Shown: piece after piece, positions 51,386-59,739 of the stretch
Layout of the letters: each line of letters starts with the position of its first letter
Numbering within the stretch: the first letter of the stretch is position 1
Assembly (NCBI GenBank): GCA_020025235.1
Contig: JAHHSL010000005.1
Coordinates: 1 to 64,000 of the forward strand
Source of the DNA: Ruthenibacterium sp.
Lineage (GTDB): Bacteria; Bacillota; Clostridia; Oscillospirales; Ruminococcaceae
DNA length: 64,000 nt
Direction of reading: 5' to 3'
Made by a program: the position numbers and the translations under genes
The notes under the pieces: generated by a model
Seen by the model: the letters and a program-made list of their open reading frames with translations, nothing else
The model's database searches: none
What the model was told of the DNA's origin: nothing

Positions 51386-53041
51386 ATGAAAAAGTTGTTA
51401 AGTGTACTGTTGGCAGCGGCGATGGCATGCAGCATGCTTGCAGGCTGCGGAGGGACGCCCGCATCGGGCAATTCGGATACAAATGCACCGCAGGGCGGTT
51501 CCGAAGCGGAAAAGCAGAGCGATACGCCTTCCTATGTGAATAAAGAAGGCTTCCCGATCGTGAACGAGCCGATCACGCTCAAGGGCATGGTTGCGCTGAA
51601 CGGCAACGTCAAGGACTGGAATGAACATCCGGCGCTCAAGCGCATGGAAGAACTGACGGGCATTCACATTGAATGGGAATGTGTTCCGGATTCCGGCTTT
51701 AAGGAAAAAAGAAACCTGGCATTCGGCGCGGATGATCTGCCGGATATCGTTATGCGCGCAAAGATCAGCTCGCAGGATGAGATGAAATATGCGGCAAACG
51801 GTCAGTTGGCAGCACTGGACGAATATATGGAATATGCACCGAACCTTTCTGCGCTTATGGAACAGGACGAGGCGATTGCAAGAGGCATTACGATGCCGGA
51901 TGGCCATATCTATTCCCTGCCGCAGCTGAACGCGACCGAAGGAAACCTGATCCATCACTACTGGATCAACAAAACATGGCTGGATAATCTGAATCTGGAA
52001 GAGCCGACGACCATTGACGAGCTGTATGATGTCCTGGTGGCCTTCCGTGATAACGACCCGAATCAGAACGGAAAAAAGGATGAAATCCCCTATTGCGTGG
52101 TAGGCAAGGACTATTCGCACCGCATGTTTTATGATCTGCTTGGTTCCTGGGGCTTTGGTGTAAACGGCATCATGGACTCGGACTACAACTTCAGCTGGCT
52201 GGATATCGATCCGGACGGAAAGGTCCGCCTGATCGGCCGTGAGGACAAGTTCAAAAACATGGTCGAATTCATGCACAAGCTTTGGGAGGAAGGGCTGACC
52301 GATAAGGAAAGCTATGCACAGGATCAGACGCAGGTTGCGGCAAAGGTGAATGCCGATCAGGTAGGTTTTGTTGCGCGTGCGCAGAATACACAGTGGATGG
52401 GCGCGGCCAGTGAAAACTATGTGCAGTGCCCGGTTCTGGAAGGCCCCTTCGGTGATCGTGCACTGGTCAATATCGAGGGTAACGTTCAGATGACCGGTGT
52501 TGCGGTCATCACTTCGGCAAACAAATATCCGGAAGCAACGATGCGCTGGCTGGATTATTTCTACAGTGAGGAAGGCACCGTTCTGTGCCGCCTTGGGATT
52601 GAAGGCGAAAGCTATGAAGTGGTAGACGGCAAGTATCAGCTTACCGATATCATTGCAAACAATCCGGACGGAAAAACAACCGACCAGGCGCTCGGCGATT
52701 ACGCAATTTTCGGCGGCGGATATCTGCCGCAGAATATTACGGAAAAAGTTGCACTCGGTGCAGCGGTTGCTCCGCAGACAAAGGCGGCAAACGACGTCGT
52801 AAGGGATTACGTTGTCCCGTTCAGTAAGGTTCCGCGCGTGAAATATTCGGAAGAGGAAAGCATCAAGCTCGGCACCTATGCGCAGGATATCGTCAGCTAT
52901 ATGAATGAAAATGTTGTAAAGTTCATCACCGGTGAACGCGATCTCAGTGAATGGGATGCCTATGTGGAAGAACTGAACAAGATGCCTGTGGAGGATTATA
53001 TCCAAATCAATCAGGCTGCATATGACCGCTGGGTGAAGTAA
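51386..53041 (+). CDS. Extracellular solute-binding lipoprotein, LipO/YtcQ type
   Basis: 551 residues, the larger size typical of LipO-like proteins. The lipobox MLAGC is near residue 21, then a Ser/Gly linker. Segments such as LDEYMEYAPNLSALMEQDE and WLDYFYSEEGTVLCRLGIEGE are typical. It captures an oligosaccharide outside the cell for the two permeases upstream. The 3' hairpin at 53050 may protect this message. Confidence 0.9.
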   Translation: MKKLLSVLLAAAMACSMLAGCGGTPASGNSDTNAPQGGSEAEKQSDTPSYVNKEGFPIVNEPITLKGMVALNGNVKDWNEHPALKRMEELTGIHIEWECVPDSGFKEKRNLAFGADDLPDIVMRAKISSQDEMKYAANGQLAALDEYMEYAPNLSALMEQDEAIARGITMPDGHIYSLPQLNATEGNLIHHYWINKTWLDNLNLEEPTTIDELYDVLVAFRDNDPNQNGKKDEIPYCVVGKDYSHRMFYDLLGSWGFGVNGIMDSDYNFSWLDIDPDGKVRLIGREDKFKNMVEFMHKLWEEGLTDKESYAQDQTQVAAKVNADQVGFVARAQNTQWMGAASENYVQCPVLEGPFGDRALVNIEGNVQMTGVAVITSANKYPEATMRWLDYFYSEEGTVLCRLGIEGESYEVVDGKYQLTDIIANNPDGKTTDQALGDYAIFGGGYLPQNITEKVALGAAVAPQTKAANDVVRDYVVPFSKVPRVKYSEEESIKLGTYAQDIVSYMNENVVKFITGERDLSEWDAYVEELNKMPVEDYIQINQAAYDRWVK

Positions 53042-53049
53042 ACAACAGC

Positions 53050-53081
53050 ACCTTCCGTGTCCCGGGCGGGGCACGGAAGGT
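53050..53081 (+). other. mRNA hairpin after the binding-protein gene
   Basis: ACCTTCCGTG pairs with CACGGAAGGT, and inner GC pairs extend the stem. No T-run follows, so it is more likely an mRNA stabiliser than a terminator. Confidence 0.55.
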
Positions 53082-53100
53082 ACAGCAGAAGGAGAACGCT

Positions 53101-54141
53101 ATGAAAACAATCCGATTTGGTGTAATTGGCTGCGGCAGTATCGCGAATGAATATCATCTGCCTGCGCTGCAGCGTGTGGAAGGTGCACAGCTGGTATGGG
53201 CATGCGACCTGATCGAAGAGCGTGCTGTAAACGCAATGCGTGATTTCGGGTTTGAAAAATACACGCTGGATTATCATGATATTTTAAACGACAGCACGAT
53301 CGATGCGGTTTGCATTTTTACCAAGATCGAAATGCATGCAAAGCTCTGTATCGAAGCGGCGGCAGCCGGAAAAAATATTTTTTCACAAAAGCCGTTTGCC
53401 TACAATATTGAAGAAGGACGCCGCATCATCCGCGCGGTGGACGAAGCCGGCGTGAAGCTGACGCCGTCCTTTATGCACAGCTATATGGATGGTTCGATCG
53501 CAGCGCGCAGAATTGTGGAGCAGGGGCTGATCGGTGAGATACGCCACATCCGCATGCGCAATGCCACAAAAAATCCGTTTGATTCGGCACCCGGCTACGG
53601 CGGATGCATGATGGATATCGGCTGTCACGGTATGGATCTGATCCACACGATATCCGGCTCGTCCATTGAGCAGGTGTTTGCACTGAACCTGTCGCCCCGC
53701 GATGAAACAAAACGGGAAGAATTCGGCGAAAAAGCAGATCTGAACGGCGTTGAAAACACAGCGATCCTGAATTACCGGCTGGAAAGCGGCGCGACGGTGT
53801 ATCACGAGATCTTCTGGACGCAGGTTGCCCAGACCAACCGCTTTGAAATGGAAATCTACGGCACCAAAGGGGTTATATATCTTTATAATCCCCACCGAAG
53901 CGACATCGTGTATTACGGCTGGAATCTGGACGGGCATCCGCGCCGGGACATCCACTGGCAGGCGGCGCCGATCGACGAACAGTTTTTTGGGTATATTCAC
54001 CACAAGACCTTTGTGGATGATCTGCTGAACGGAACAAACAACAGCAAGACGGCACGGGATGCGTTTGTGCCGCTTCAGGTTGTCGAGGCAGCACGCCGTT
54101 CCTTTGAATCCGGACGGATCGAACGGGTGCTTGGAATTTAA
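53101..54141 (+). CDS. Gfo/Idh/MocA family oxidoreductase
   Basis: 346 residues. NAD-binding loop VIGCGSIANEYHLP at residues 8-21; the EKP region reads FSQKPFAYN near 100; GGCMMDIGCHGMDLIHTI holds the catalytic-type histidine. AAGGAGAAC precedes the start. It is followed 13 bases later by a TIM-barrel isomerase, a pairing seen in redox-assisted glycoside cleavage (for example DgpA with DgpC). The substrate is unknown. Confidence 0.88.
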   Translation: MKTIRFGVIGCGSIANEYHLPALQRVEGAQLVWACDLIEERAVNAMRDFGFEKYTLDYHDILNDSTIDAVCIFTKIEMHAKLCIEAAAAGKNIFSQKPFAYNIEEGRRIIRAVDEAGVKLTPSFMHSYMDGSIAARRIVEQGLIGEIRHIRMRNATKNPFDSAPGYGGCMMDIGCHGMDLIHTISGSSIEQVFALNLSPRDETKREEFGEKADLNGVENTAILNYRLESGATVYHEIFWTQVAQTNRFEMEIYGTKGVIYLYNPHRSDIVYYGWNLDGHPRRDIHWQAAPIDEQFFGYIHHKTFVDDLLNGTNNSKTARDAFVPLQVVEAARRSFESGRIERVLGI

Positions 54142-54154
54142 CGGGGGGATTTTT

Positions 54155-54970
54155 ATGAGAAAACTTGGGTTTATTGTTGAGATGAAGGACTGCAGAGATG
54201 CAAAGGATCTTCGCCGCTGGGTGGATCTTGCCGAGCAGCAGAGAATCGATGGACTGGAACTTTTGTTCAACTCAAAATGCGGCGTCGATTTTTCCTTGGA
54301 TAAAATCAAGCCTGCATTTGAAAATACGCCGGTCGAACCGGCGGCCTGCGGGCTGTGGTGGCTCAATACGATCAGTCCGGACCCCGAGGAACGTGCATCC
54401 GTGCGCAGAACCATGCTGGAATTTTTGGATATGGTGCAGGCGATCGGCTGCAAAATGGCCTTTTTCAATGCGGGCGAATATGCGCCCGGCGATACCGATA
54501 AAAATATTGCTGAATTCCGGAAAGAGTATCTGTATTATAAGGGGATCGCCGATCAGAAGGGGATCAAGCTGGCCTGTTACATGGGGCACGGCGGCAATTT
54601 CATCAACAGCCGCGAGATCCTGGACAGACTGGTCAGGGAAGTGCCGGAATTTAACATCAAGTTCGATCCCGTCGGAATCATGCGCAATATGAAAGATGAT
54701 CCCTACGAGATCATGCGCCGCCATGCAGACCGGATCGCCCATTTCCACGCAAAGGATATTTTCCGCTATGGCGATGACGGCTGGGAAATGGAGCCGGTTG
54801 TCGGAATGGGTCAGCTGAACTTCAATGTGATGCTCGGCATGCTGTGGAATGTCGGATATGACGGGTATATCGTAATCGAACCGCACGGCCCGATCTGGGC
54901 GGAACCGGAAAACCGCTGGAAGGCGATCGTGCTGGCAAAACGTCATCTGGAACCGTTGATGCTGCGCTGA
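54155..54970 (+). CDS. Sugar phosphate isomerase/epimerase-type TIM-barrel protein
   Basis: 271 residues. AP-endonuclease-2/xylose-isomerase-like barrel with likely metal ligands in GLELLFNS, KFDPVGIM, IAHFHAKDI and YIVIEPHG. The start MRKLGF follows GGGGGG; longer in-frame starts would overlap the upstream gene. Homologous folds act as 3-keto sugar epimerases, eliminases or isomerases, consistent with the oxidoreductase just upstream. The exact reaction is not readable. Confidence 0.82.
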   Translation: MRKLGFIVEMKDCRDAKDLRRWVDLAEQQRIDGLELLFNSKCGVDFSLDKIKPAFENTPVEPAACGLWWLNTISPDPEERASVRRTMLEFLDMVQAIGCKMAFFNAGEYAPGDTDKNIAEFRKEYLYYKGIADQKGIKLACYMGHGGNFINSREILDRLVREVPEFNIKFDPVGIMRNMKDDPYEIMRRHADRIAHFHAKDIFRYGDDGWEMEPVVGMGQLNFNVMLGMLWNVGYDGYIVIEPHGPIWAEPENRWKAIVLAKRHLEPLMLR

Positions 54971-54984
54971 GAAAGGAGATTTCC

Positions 54985-56466
54985 ATGCTGTTATGGGGCG
55001 ATTTACATAATCACTGCGGAATGACCTACGGGTTCGGCAGTTTGGAAAATGCGCTGAAAATTGCGCGCAGTCATCTGGATTTCTGCTGTGTGACGGGTCA
55101 TGCAATGTGGCCGGATATTTATGAACGCACACCGGAAACGGAATTTATCGTGGATTTTCACAGAGAGGGCTTTAAAAAGCTGCACGACCATTGGCAGGAA
55201 TACAAAGCGGAAATTGCAGGGCAGAATGATGCGGATTTTGTCACATTCCAGAGCTATGAGATGCACTCTTCCCTTTACGGCGATCATCATATTATTTCCC
55301 CGGACGATTCCTTTCCGCTGATTTATCGCAAAACTCCCGGTAAGCTGGTGGCAGACTGCGGAGTGCGGGCCATTGCGGTTCCGCATCATATCGGTTACAC
55401 GCCGGGATACCGCGGTATCAACTGGGATCTGTATGACAGTAAAATTTCCCCCTGTGTAGAAGTGGTTTCAAAGCACGGCTGTGCGATGAATGAATATGCG
55501 CCGTATCCATATTATCACGATATGGGCCCGCGCGATTCCCGAAACACCGTATATGAGGGGCTGAAGCGGGGAAATCATTTCTGCTTTCTCGGGTCAACCG
55601 ATCACCATGCAGGCTTCCCCGGTTCGTACGGCGACGGTCTGACGGCCGTACTGGCAGAGGAAAAAAGCCGGGAGGCCATTTGGCAGGCACTGCTTGCAGG
55701 GCGCGCATATGCCGTGACCGGAGACCGGATCGAATGTGATTTTACAATCAACGGTCAGGGCCTTGGGGAAACTGTGCACAGTGAAAAAAGAAAGCTGCGC
55801 TGTTCCGTAAAAGGGGAATACTGGGCCGACAAAATGGTGATTTATAAAAACTGCAGACCGCTGGCAGTCCTGTGCGGCGAACAGATAAAACCGCGTGCAG
55901 CACATGCCTATAAGCTGCGTGTGGAAATGGGCTGGGGAAACAGCGAGGATTTGACGCGCTGGAACGGCCGGATCACGACGGACGGAACCATGACGGGTGC
56001 AAATATCTACCTGCGCGGACGCAGCCTGCTTTCACCGACAAATCATGACGGCAGCACGGTGGAAGTAAATGATATCGACAACCGTGTTCTGGAAAAAAAC
56101 GAAAAGACCTTTGCGTGGCAGTGTGAAACCGTGCGCAATAAAAGCACGCTGCATCCGCAGACCGATGCGGCAGTAGTCGAGATCGAGGGCGGGCCGGATA
56201 CAACGGTGAAGATCACGGTGAACGGCACAGAGCATACCGCAACGATTGCGCAGCTGCTGGAAGGCGGCGTGAGCTGGCATGTGAAACCATGGCATTCCCA
56301 AGCCGTCAAAATCCATGCGGCGGTGCCGGATTATGCATACGAAATGGTGCTGGAAGCTGAAGATGAGGCAGAAGGCGAAAACGAAGGTACCGATGTGTAC
56401 CATGTGGAATTTTCACAGAAAAACGGACAGTGGGCATTTGTTTCACCGATTTATGCAACGGTGTAA
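54985..56466 (+). CDS. PHP-like metallo-hydrolase of unknown substrate
   Basis: 493 residues. The N-terminal metal motif GDLHNHCG (H8, H10) and later VTGHA, VPHHIGYT and GSTDHHAGF are like the PHP/DUF3604 group. A C-terminal beta-rich part of about 200 residues probably packs on the catalytic domain. There is no signal peptide. It starts 14 bases after the isomerase with AAAGGAG upstream. It may be a phosphodiesterase or an esterase acting on a substituted sugar, but this is only suggested by the fold. Confidence 0.7.
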   Translation: MLLWGDLHNHCGMTYGFGSLENALKIARSHLDFCCVTGHAMWPDIYERTPETEFIVDFHREGFKKLHDHWQEYKAEIAGQNDADFVTFQSYEMHSSLYGDHHIISPDDSFPLIYRKTPGKLVADCGVRAIAVPHHIGYTPGYRGINWDLYDSKISPCVEVVSKHGCAMNEYAPYPYYHDMGPRDSRNTVYEGLKRGNHFCFLGSTDHHAGFPGSYGDGLTAVLAEEKSREAIWQALLAGRAYAVTGDRIECDFTINGQGLGETVHSEKRKLRCSVKGEYWADKMVIYKNCRPLAVLCGEQIKPRAAHAYKLRVEMGWGNSEDLTRWNGRITTDGTMTGANIYLRGRSLLSPTNHDGSTVEVNDIDNRVLEKNEKTFAWQCETVRNKSTLHPQTDAAVVEIEGGPDTTVKITVNGTEHTATIAQLLEGGVSWHVKPWHSQAVKIHAAVPDYAYEMVLEAEDEAEGENEGTDVYHVEFSQKNGQWAFVSPIYATV

Positions 56467-56539
56467 AACGGAAGATGCAGGTGCCGAAAGATACCGGAAC
56501 GGTGCAATCGTTCCGAAAAAAAGAAAGAAGGAACCAGTT

Positions 56540-57259
56540 ATGTCTATTGCAATTGTCAGAAAAGAAGAAATGGTGCCGGAATATGATGCAAGCGGCTTCG
56601 CAAAAATTGAAATGCTGCCCGGTACGTTTCCCGGCGTACACAATTATAAATGCTTTTTGAAAGCCGGCTGCGAGGTCGAGCCTGAAAAGTTTGCCGATAA
56701 AACGGCGGTCTATTGCTTTACCGAAGGCCGGGGCTATGTTACAACGGCAAAGTTTGCCCGCAATATTGAGGGGCTGTCATTCTTTGTGCCGGATTTTGCA
56801 AACAGTGATTTCCGGATCCATGCCGTGGAGGACATGGTTTTCCTGTGCCTTGTTATGGATATGACAGACAAGGATATCGAAAATTACAATGCCTGCCATA
56901 CCACTCTGCCGTTCTTCCGTTCTTTTGATGAAACATGTGAGTATACGCAGGACTGCAAGGGGCCGCATACACGCAGCTGGCAGGTGCTGTTCCGCGGGGA
57001 GATCGGGCGCAATCTGCTTGGCATCGTAAAGGCTGTCGGGGAAGGCACGGTTGAAAAAGGACATCCGGCTGTGGATCAGTGGAACTACGGGCTGGATAAT
57101 GCGGACTTTACGCTTACCGTCGAAAACGAAAGCGTGCCGCATCACGCAGGGGACTGGAGCTTTGTGCCGGCAGGGTTGGATCATTCCCTGACAGCGGAAC
57201 CGGGCAAGGAGGTTTCCTACATCTGGTTTGAACGGTTTGTGAAAGAGGATAACGAATAA
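56540..57259 (+). CDS. Cupin-domain protein
   Basis: 239 residues. Beta-barrel segments suggest two cupin modules: one near residues 45-85 (AVYCFTEGRGYVTTAKF) and one near 150-230 (KGHPAVDQWNYGLDNADFTL; WSFVPAGLDHSL). Histidines in the second module could hold a metal. The start MSIAIVRK follows GAAGGA. Cupins in sugar operons are often keto-sugar isomerases or sensor proteins. Function not assigned. Confidence 0.75.
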   Translation: MSIAIVRKEEMVPEYDASGFAKIEMLPGTFPGVHNYKCFLKAGCEVEPEKFADKTAVYCFTEGRGYVTTAKFARNIEGLSFFVPDFANSDFRIHAVEDMVFLCLVMDMTDKDIENYNACHTTLPFFRSFDETCEYTQDCKGPHTRSWQVLFRGEIGRNLLGIVKAVGEGTVEKGHPAVDQWNYGLDNADFTLTVENESVPHHAGDWSFVPAGLDHSLTAEPGKEVSYIWFERFVKEDNE

Positions 57260-57289
57260 CGGTCTGCCTTGGCAGAAATCAGAAAATAC

Positions 57290-57321
57290 ACGGGCAGAGT
57301 GTTGTACGGCACTCTGCCCGT
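57290..57321 (+). other. mRNA hairpin inside the operon
   Basis: ACGGGCAGAGTG pairs perfectly with CACTCTGCCCGT around an 8-base loop. No T-run follows; transcription must continue into the next gene, so it may be a processing or stability element. Confidence 0.55.
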
Positions 57322-57345
57322 ACGGGCTTAAGGAGGTTTGCGGTT

Positions 57346-58380
57346 ATGGAAAACAGACAGCTGCGTACAGTGATTGCCGGGTGCGGAAATATTTTCCCGA
57401 TGCATGCGATCCCGGTTATGAAAAATCCCGATACGGCTCTGATAGCCGTCTGCGATGTGAAGCCGGAACGCGCGCAATCTGCGGCGGAACGGTTTCAGTG
57501 TAAAGCCTATACAGATTTTGAAATGATGCTGCAGCGAGAAAAACCGGATGTGGTTCATATCTGTACGCCGCACTATCTGCATGCGCCGCTGGCTTGTGCC
57601 GCGCTGGCACACGGCTGCCATGTGCTGACGGAAAAGCCTATGGCGATCGACCAGAAGGATGCCCGGAAGATGCTGGACGCTGCACGCGAAAACGACAGGA
57701 CACTGGGCGTGATTTTTCAAAACCGGTACAATGCGGGCTCACAGCTGATCCGCCGATGCATCGACAGCGGCGAACTGGGAGAGATCCGCGCAGCGCGCAT
57801 GCTGCTTACATGGGATCGTTCGCCGGAATATTATTCCCGCAGTGATTGGAAGGGTACCTGGGATAAAGAGGGCGGCGGCGTCATCATTGATCAGGCGATC
57901 CATACCATGGATCTGATGCGGTGGTTCATCGGACGCCCGGTTGTAAGCGTGCAGGCAAGTCTTGCCAACCGCACGCATCCGGATATCCGGGTGGAGGACA
58001 CCGCAGAAGGACGTGTGGAATTTGAAGGCGGAGTATACGGCGTTTTTTATGTAATGAATCATTACTGCGAAGATGAGCCGGTGCGTCTTGAACTGCTTGG
58101 AACACGGGGCAAAGCGGTTATGGAAGGTCCGAAGGCGCGTGTGGAATTGAAGAACGGGCGAACCTATGCTGCGGATAACGACCCGGAACACATGTTCGAG
58201 TACGGCGATGTCAAACAGTATTGGGGTACAAGCCATGTCAAACAGATCAACAATTTTTATGACAATCTGCTGGGTAAGGCTCCGATGTATATTAAAGCGG
58301 AAGATGCGTTCCTGACACAGCAGCTGATCTGTGAAATTTACAGACAGGGCAGAAAGCATTTTGCAAGACAGGAACCATGA
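57346..58380 (+). CDS. Gfo/Idh/MocA family oxidoreductase (second of this operon)
   Basis: 344 residues. Canonical EKP motif LTEKPMAID near residue 97, and GGGVIIDQAIHTMDLMRWF with catalytic-type histidine. The cofactor loop is VIAGCGNIFPMHAIP. It differs clearly from the oxidoreductase at 53101, so the operon may oxidise at one step and reduce at another. AAGGAGG precedes the ATG. The end overlaps the sulfatase start by ATGA. Confidence 0.88.
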   Translation: MENRQLRTVIAGCGNIFPMHAIPVMKNPDTALIAVCDVKPERAQSAAERFQCKAYTDFEMMLQREKPDVVHICTPHYLHAPLACAALAHGCHVLTEKPMAIDQKDARKMLDAARENDRTLGVIFQNRYNAGSQLIRRCIDSGELGEIRAARMLLTWDRSPEYYSRSDWKGTWDKEGGGVIIDQAIHTMDLMRWFIGRPVVSVQASLANRTHPDIRVEDTAEGRVEFEGGVYGVFYVMNHYCEDEPVRLELLGTRGKAVMEGPKARVELKNGRTYAADNDPEHMFEYGDVKQYWGTSHVKQINNFYDNLLGKAPMYIKAEDAFLTQQLICEIYRQGRKHFARQEP

Positions 58381-59729
58381 AATTTATATATTTTGATATT
58401 GATACGCTGCGTCCGGATCATCTTTCCTGCTATGGATACGGCCGCAGCACACCGAACATGGATGCACTGGCGGCAGACAGCGTGTTGTTTACAAACGCAT
58501 ATGCTTCCAATACGCCGTGCATGCCATCCCGCGCATCGGTATTTACCGGATGCTTCGGGCTGACCAACGGCGTGGAAACACACGGAAAAGCGGCGCTTTC
58601 TGTGGATACCCCGCCGGAAACTGCACTGGCGCGCGTCATCACATGGAACAAAGCGCAGGCCGTGACGGTTTCCTCGTTTGGGCGGCATCCGGCGCCGTGG
58701 TTTTATAACGGATTTTCCCATGTGATCGATCCATCGTACCGCAGCAGAGCAGAAAATTTCCAGCGGTTTTCCGGCAGTGCCGTCAATGAGGCCGCCATGG
58801 AATATCTGGACGGATTCAAAGGCGGGGATCTTTTCCTGCATCTGCATTACTGGGACCCGCACGGGCCGCTTACCCCGCCGCCGGAATGGATCGATTATGG
58901 TTACGAGCCGGATACTTCCGGCGTTTCGCAAAAGCAGCTTGACGGGCTGACGGGCTCGGCACTGTATCGGGGAGGACTGCACGCGAATGTGCATGACCGG
59001 AATGACCTGGCAGAGCTGATCCGGAGATATGATGCGGAAATACGGTATACGGATCATCTGATCGGACAGATGTGCGCATACCTGAAGGAACGCGGCTGGT
59101 ACAAGGACAGCGTCTTGGTGCTGAGCGCCGACCATGGGGAACAGTATGGCGAGGCGCAGATGATTCTGGAGCACGGTACGGTGCACGACAGCTGTATCCA
59201 TATTCCGCTTCTGCTCAAGCTGCCGAACGGCGAACGCGCCGGCACCGTATGCACAGACCCGGTATACGGGCTGGATATTGCGCCCACAGCGGTGCGCGCG
59301 CTGGGAATGAAAGCACCGGAAAACTGGGACGGAATTGCATTGCAGGATCTGCTGGATAAAAAAGAAAAGCCAAGAGCGTATTTGGTGTGCGAACACGGAC
59401 TGTATACCTGTCAGCGTGCGGTGCTGAAGGAAGGCTGGAAGCTGGTACATACATTCAGTCCCGGCATTTGGGATTTTCCGGAATTTGCATTATACAATAC
59501 CGAAGCCGATCGGACGGAAAGCACGGATGTCAAGGAAAGATATCCCAAAAAGCTGGAGCAGATGAAACGGCTGGAAAAGGAATGGCTGGAGCAGGTGCTT
59601 CAGGGGGCGCCGGATAGGCTGGCGCAGCTGGGGGCCGCCGATGCACAGCATGGGATGCAGGTGGCAAAGCGGATAACACAGCAGATCCGCGAACAAAATA
59701 ACACGCTCCTCGGCAGAGCGGATCGGTAA
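58377..59729 (+). CDS. Type I sulfatase, Cys-type, cytoplasmic
   Basis: 450 residues. The S1 motif is CMPSR with C48, to be converted to formylglycine; DTLRPDHLSCYG gives metal aspartates, HYWDPHGP and SADHGEQYGE further ligands. A cysteine here needs an anSME-type radical SAM maturase in anaerobes; none is in the window. There is no signal peptide, so it desulfates imported sugar. It is coupled by ATGA to the oxidoreductase. This points to a sulfated glycan as the operon's substrate. Confidence 0.9.
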   Translation: MKFIYFDIDTLRPDHLSCYGYGRSTPNMDALAADSVLFTNAYASNTPCMPSRASVFTGCFGLTNGVETHGKAALSVDTPPETALARVITWNKAQAVTVSSFGRHPAPWFYNGFSHVIDPSYRSRAENFQRFSGSAVNEAAMEYLDGFKGGDLFLHLHYWDPHGPLTPPPEWIDYGYEPDTSGVSQKQLDGLTGSALYRGGLHANVHDRNDLAELIRRYDAEIRYTDHLIGQMCAYLKERGWYKDSVLVLSADHGEQYGEAQMILEHGTVHDSCIHIPLLLKLPNGERAGTVCTDPVYGLDIAPTAVRALGMKAPENWDGIALQDLLDKKEKPRAYLVCEHGLYTCQRAVLKEGWKLVHTFSPGIWDFPEFALYNTEADRTESTDVKERYPKKLEQMKRLEKEWLEQVLQGAPDRLAQLGAADAQHGMQVAKRITQQIREQNNTLLGRADR

Positions 59730-59739
59730 AGGTGATACG

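Noticed and set aside
51398..53074. 558-codon minus-strand frame opposite the LipO-like binding protein
   Set aside because: Antisense shadow; the plus-strand gene has a signal peptide and operon context.
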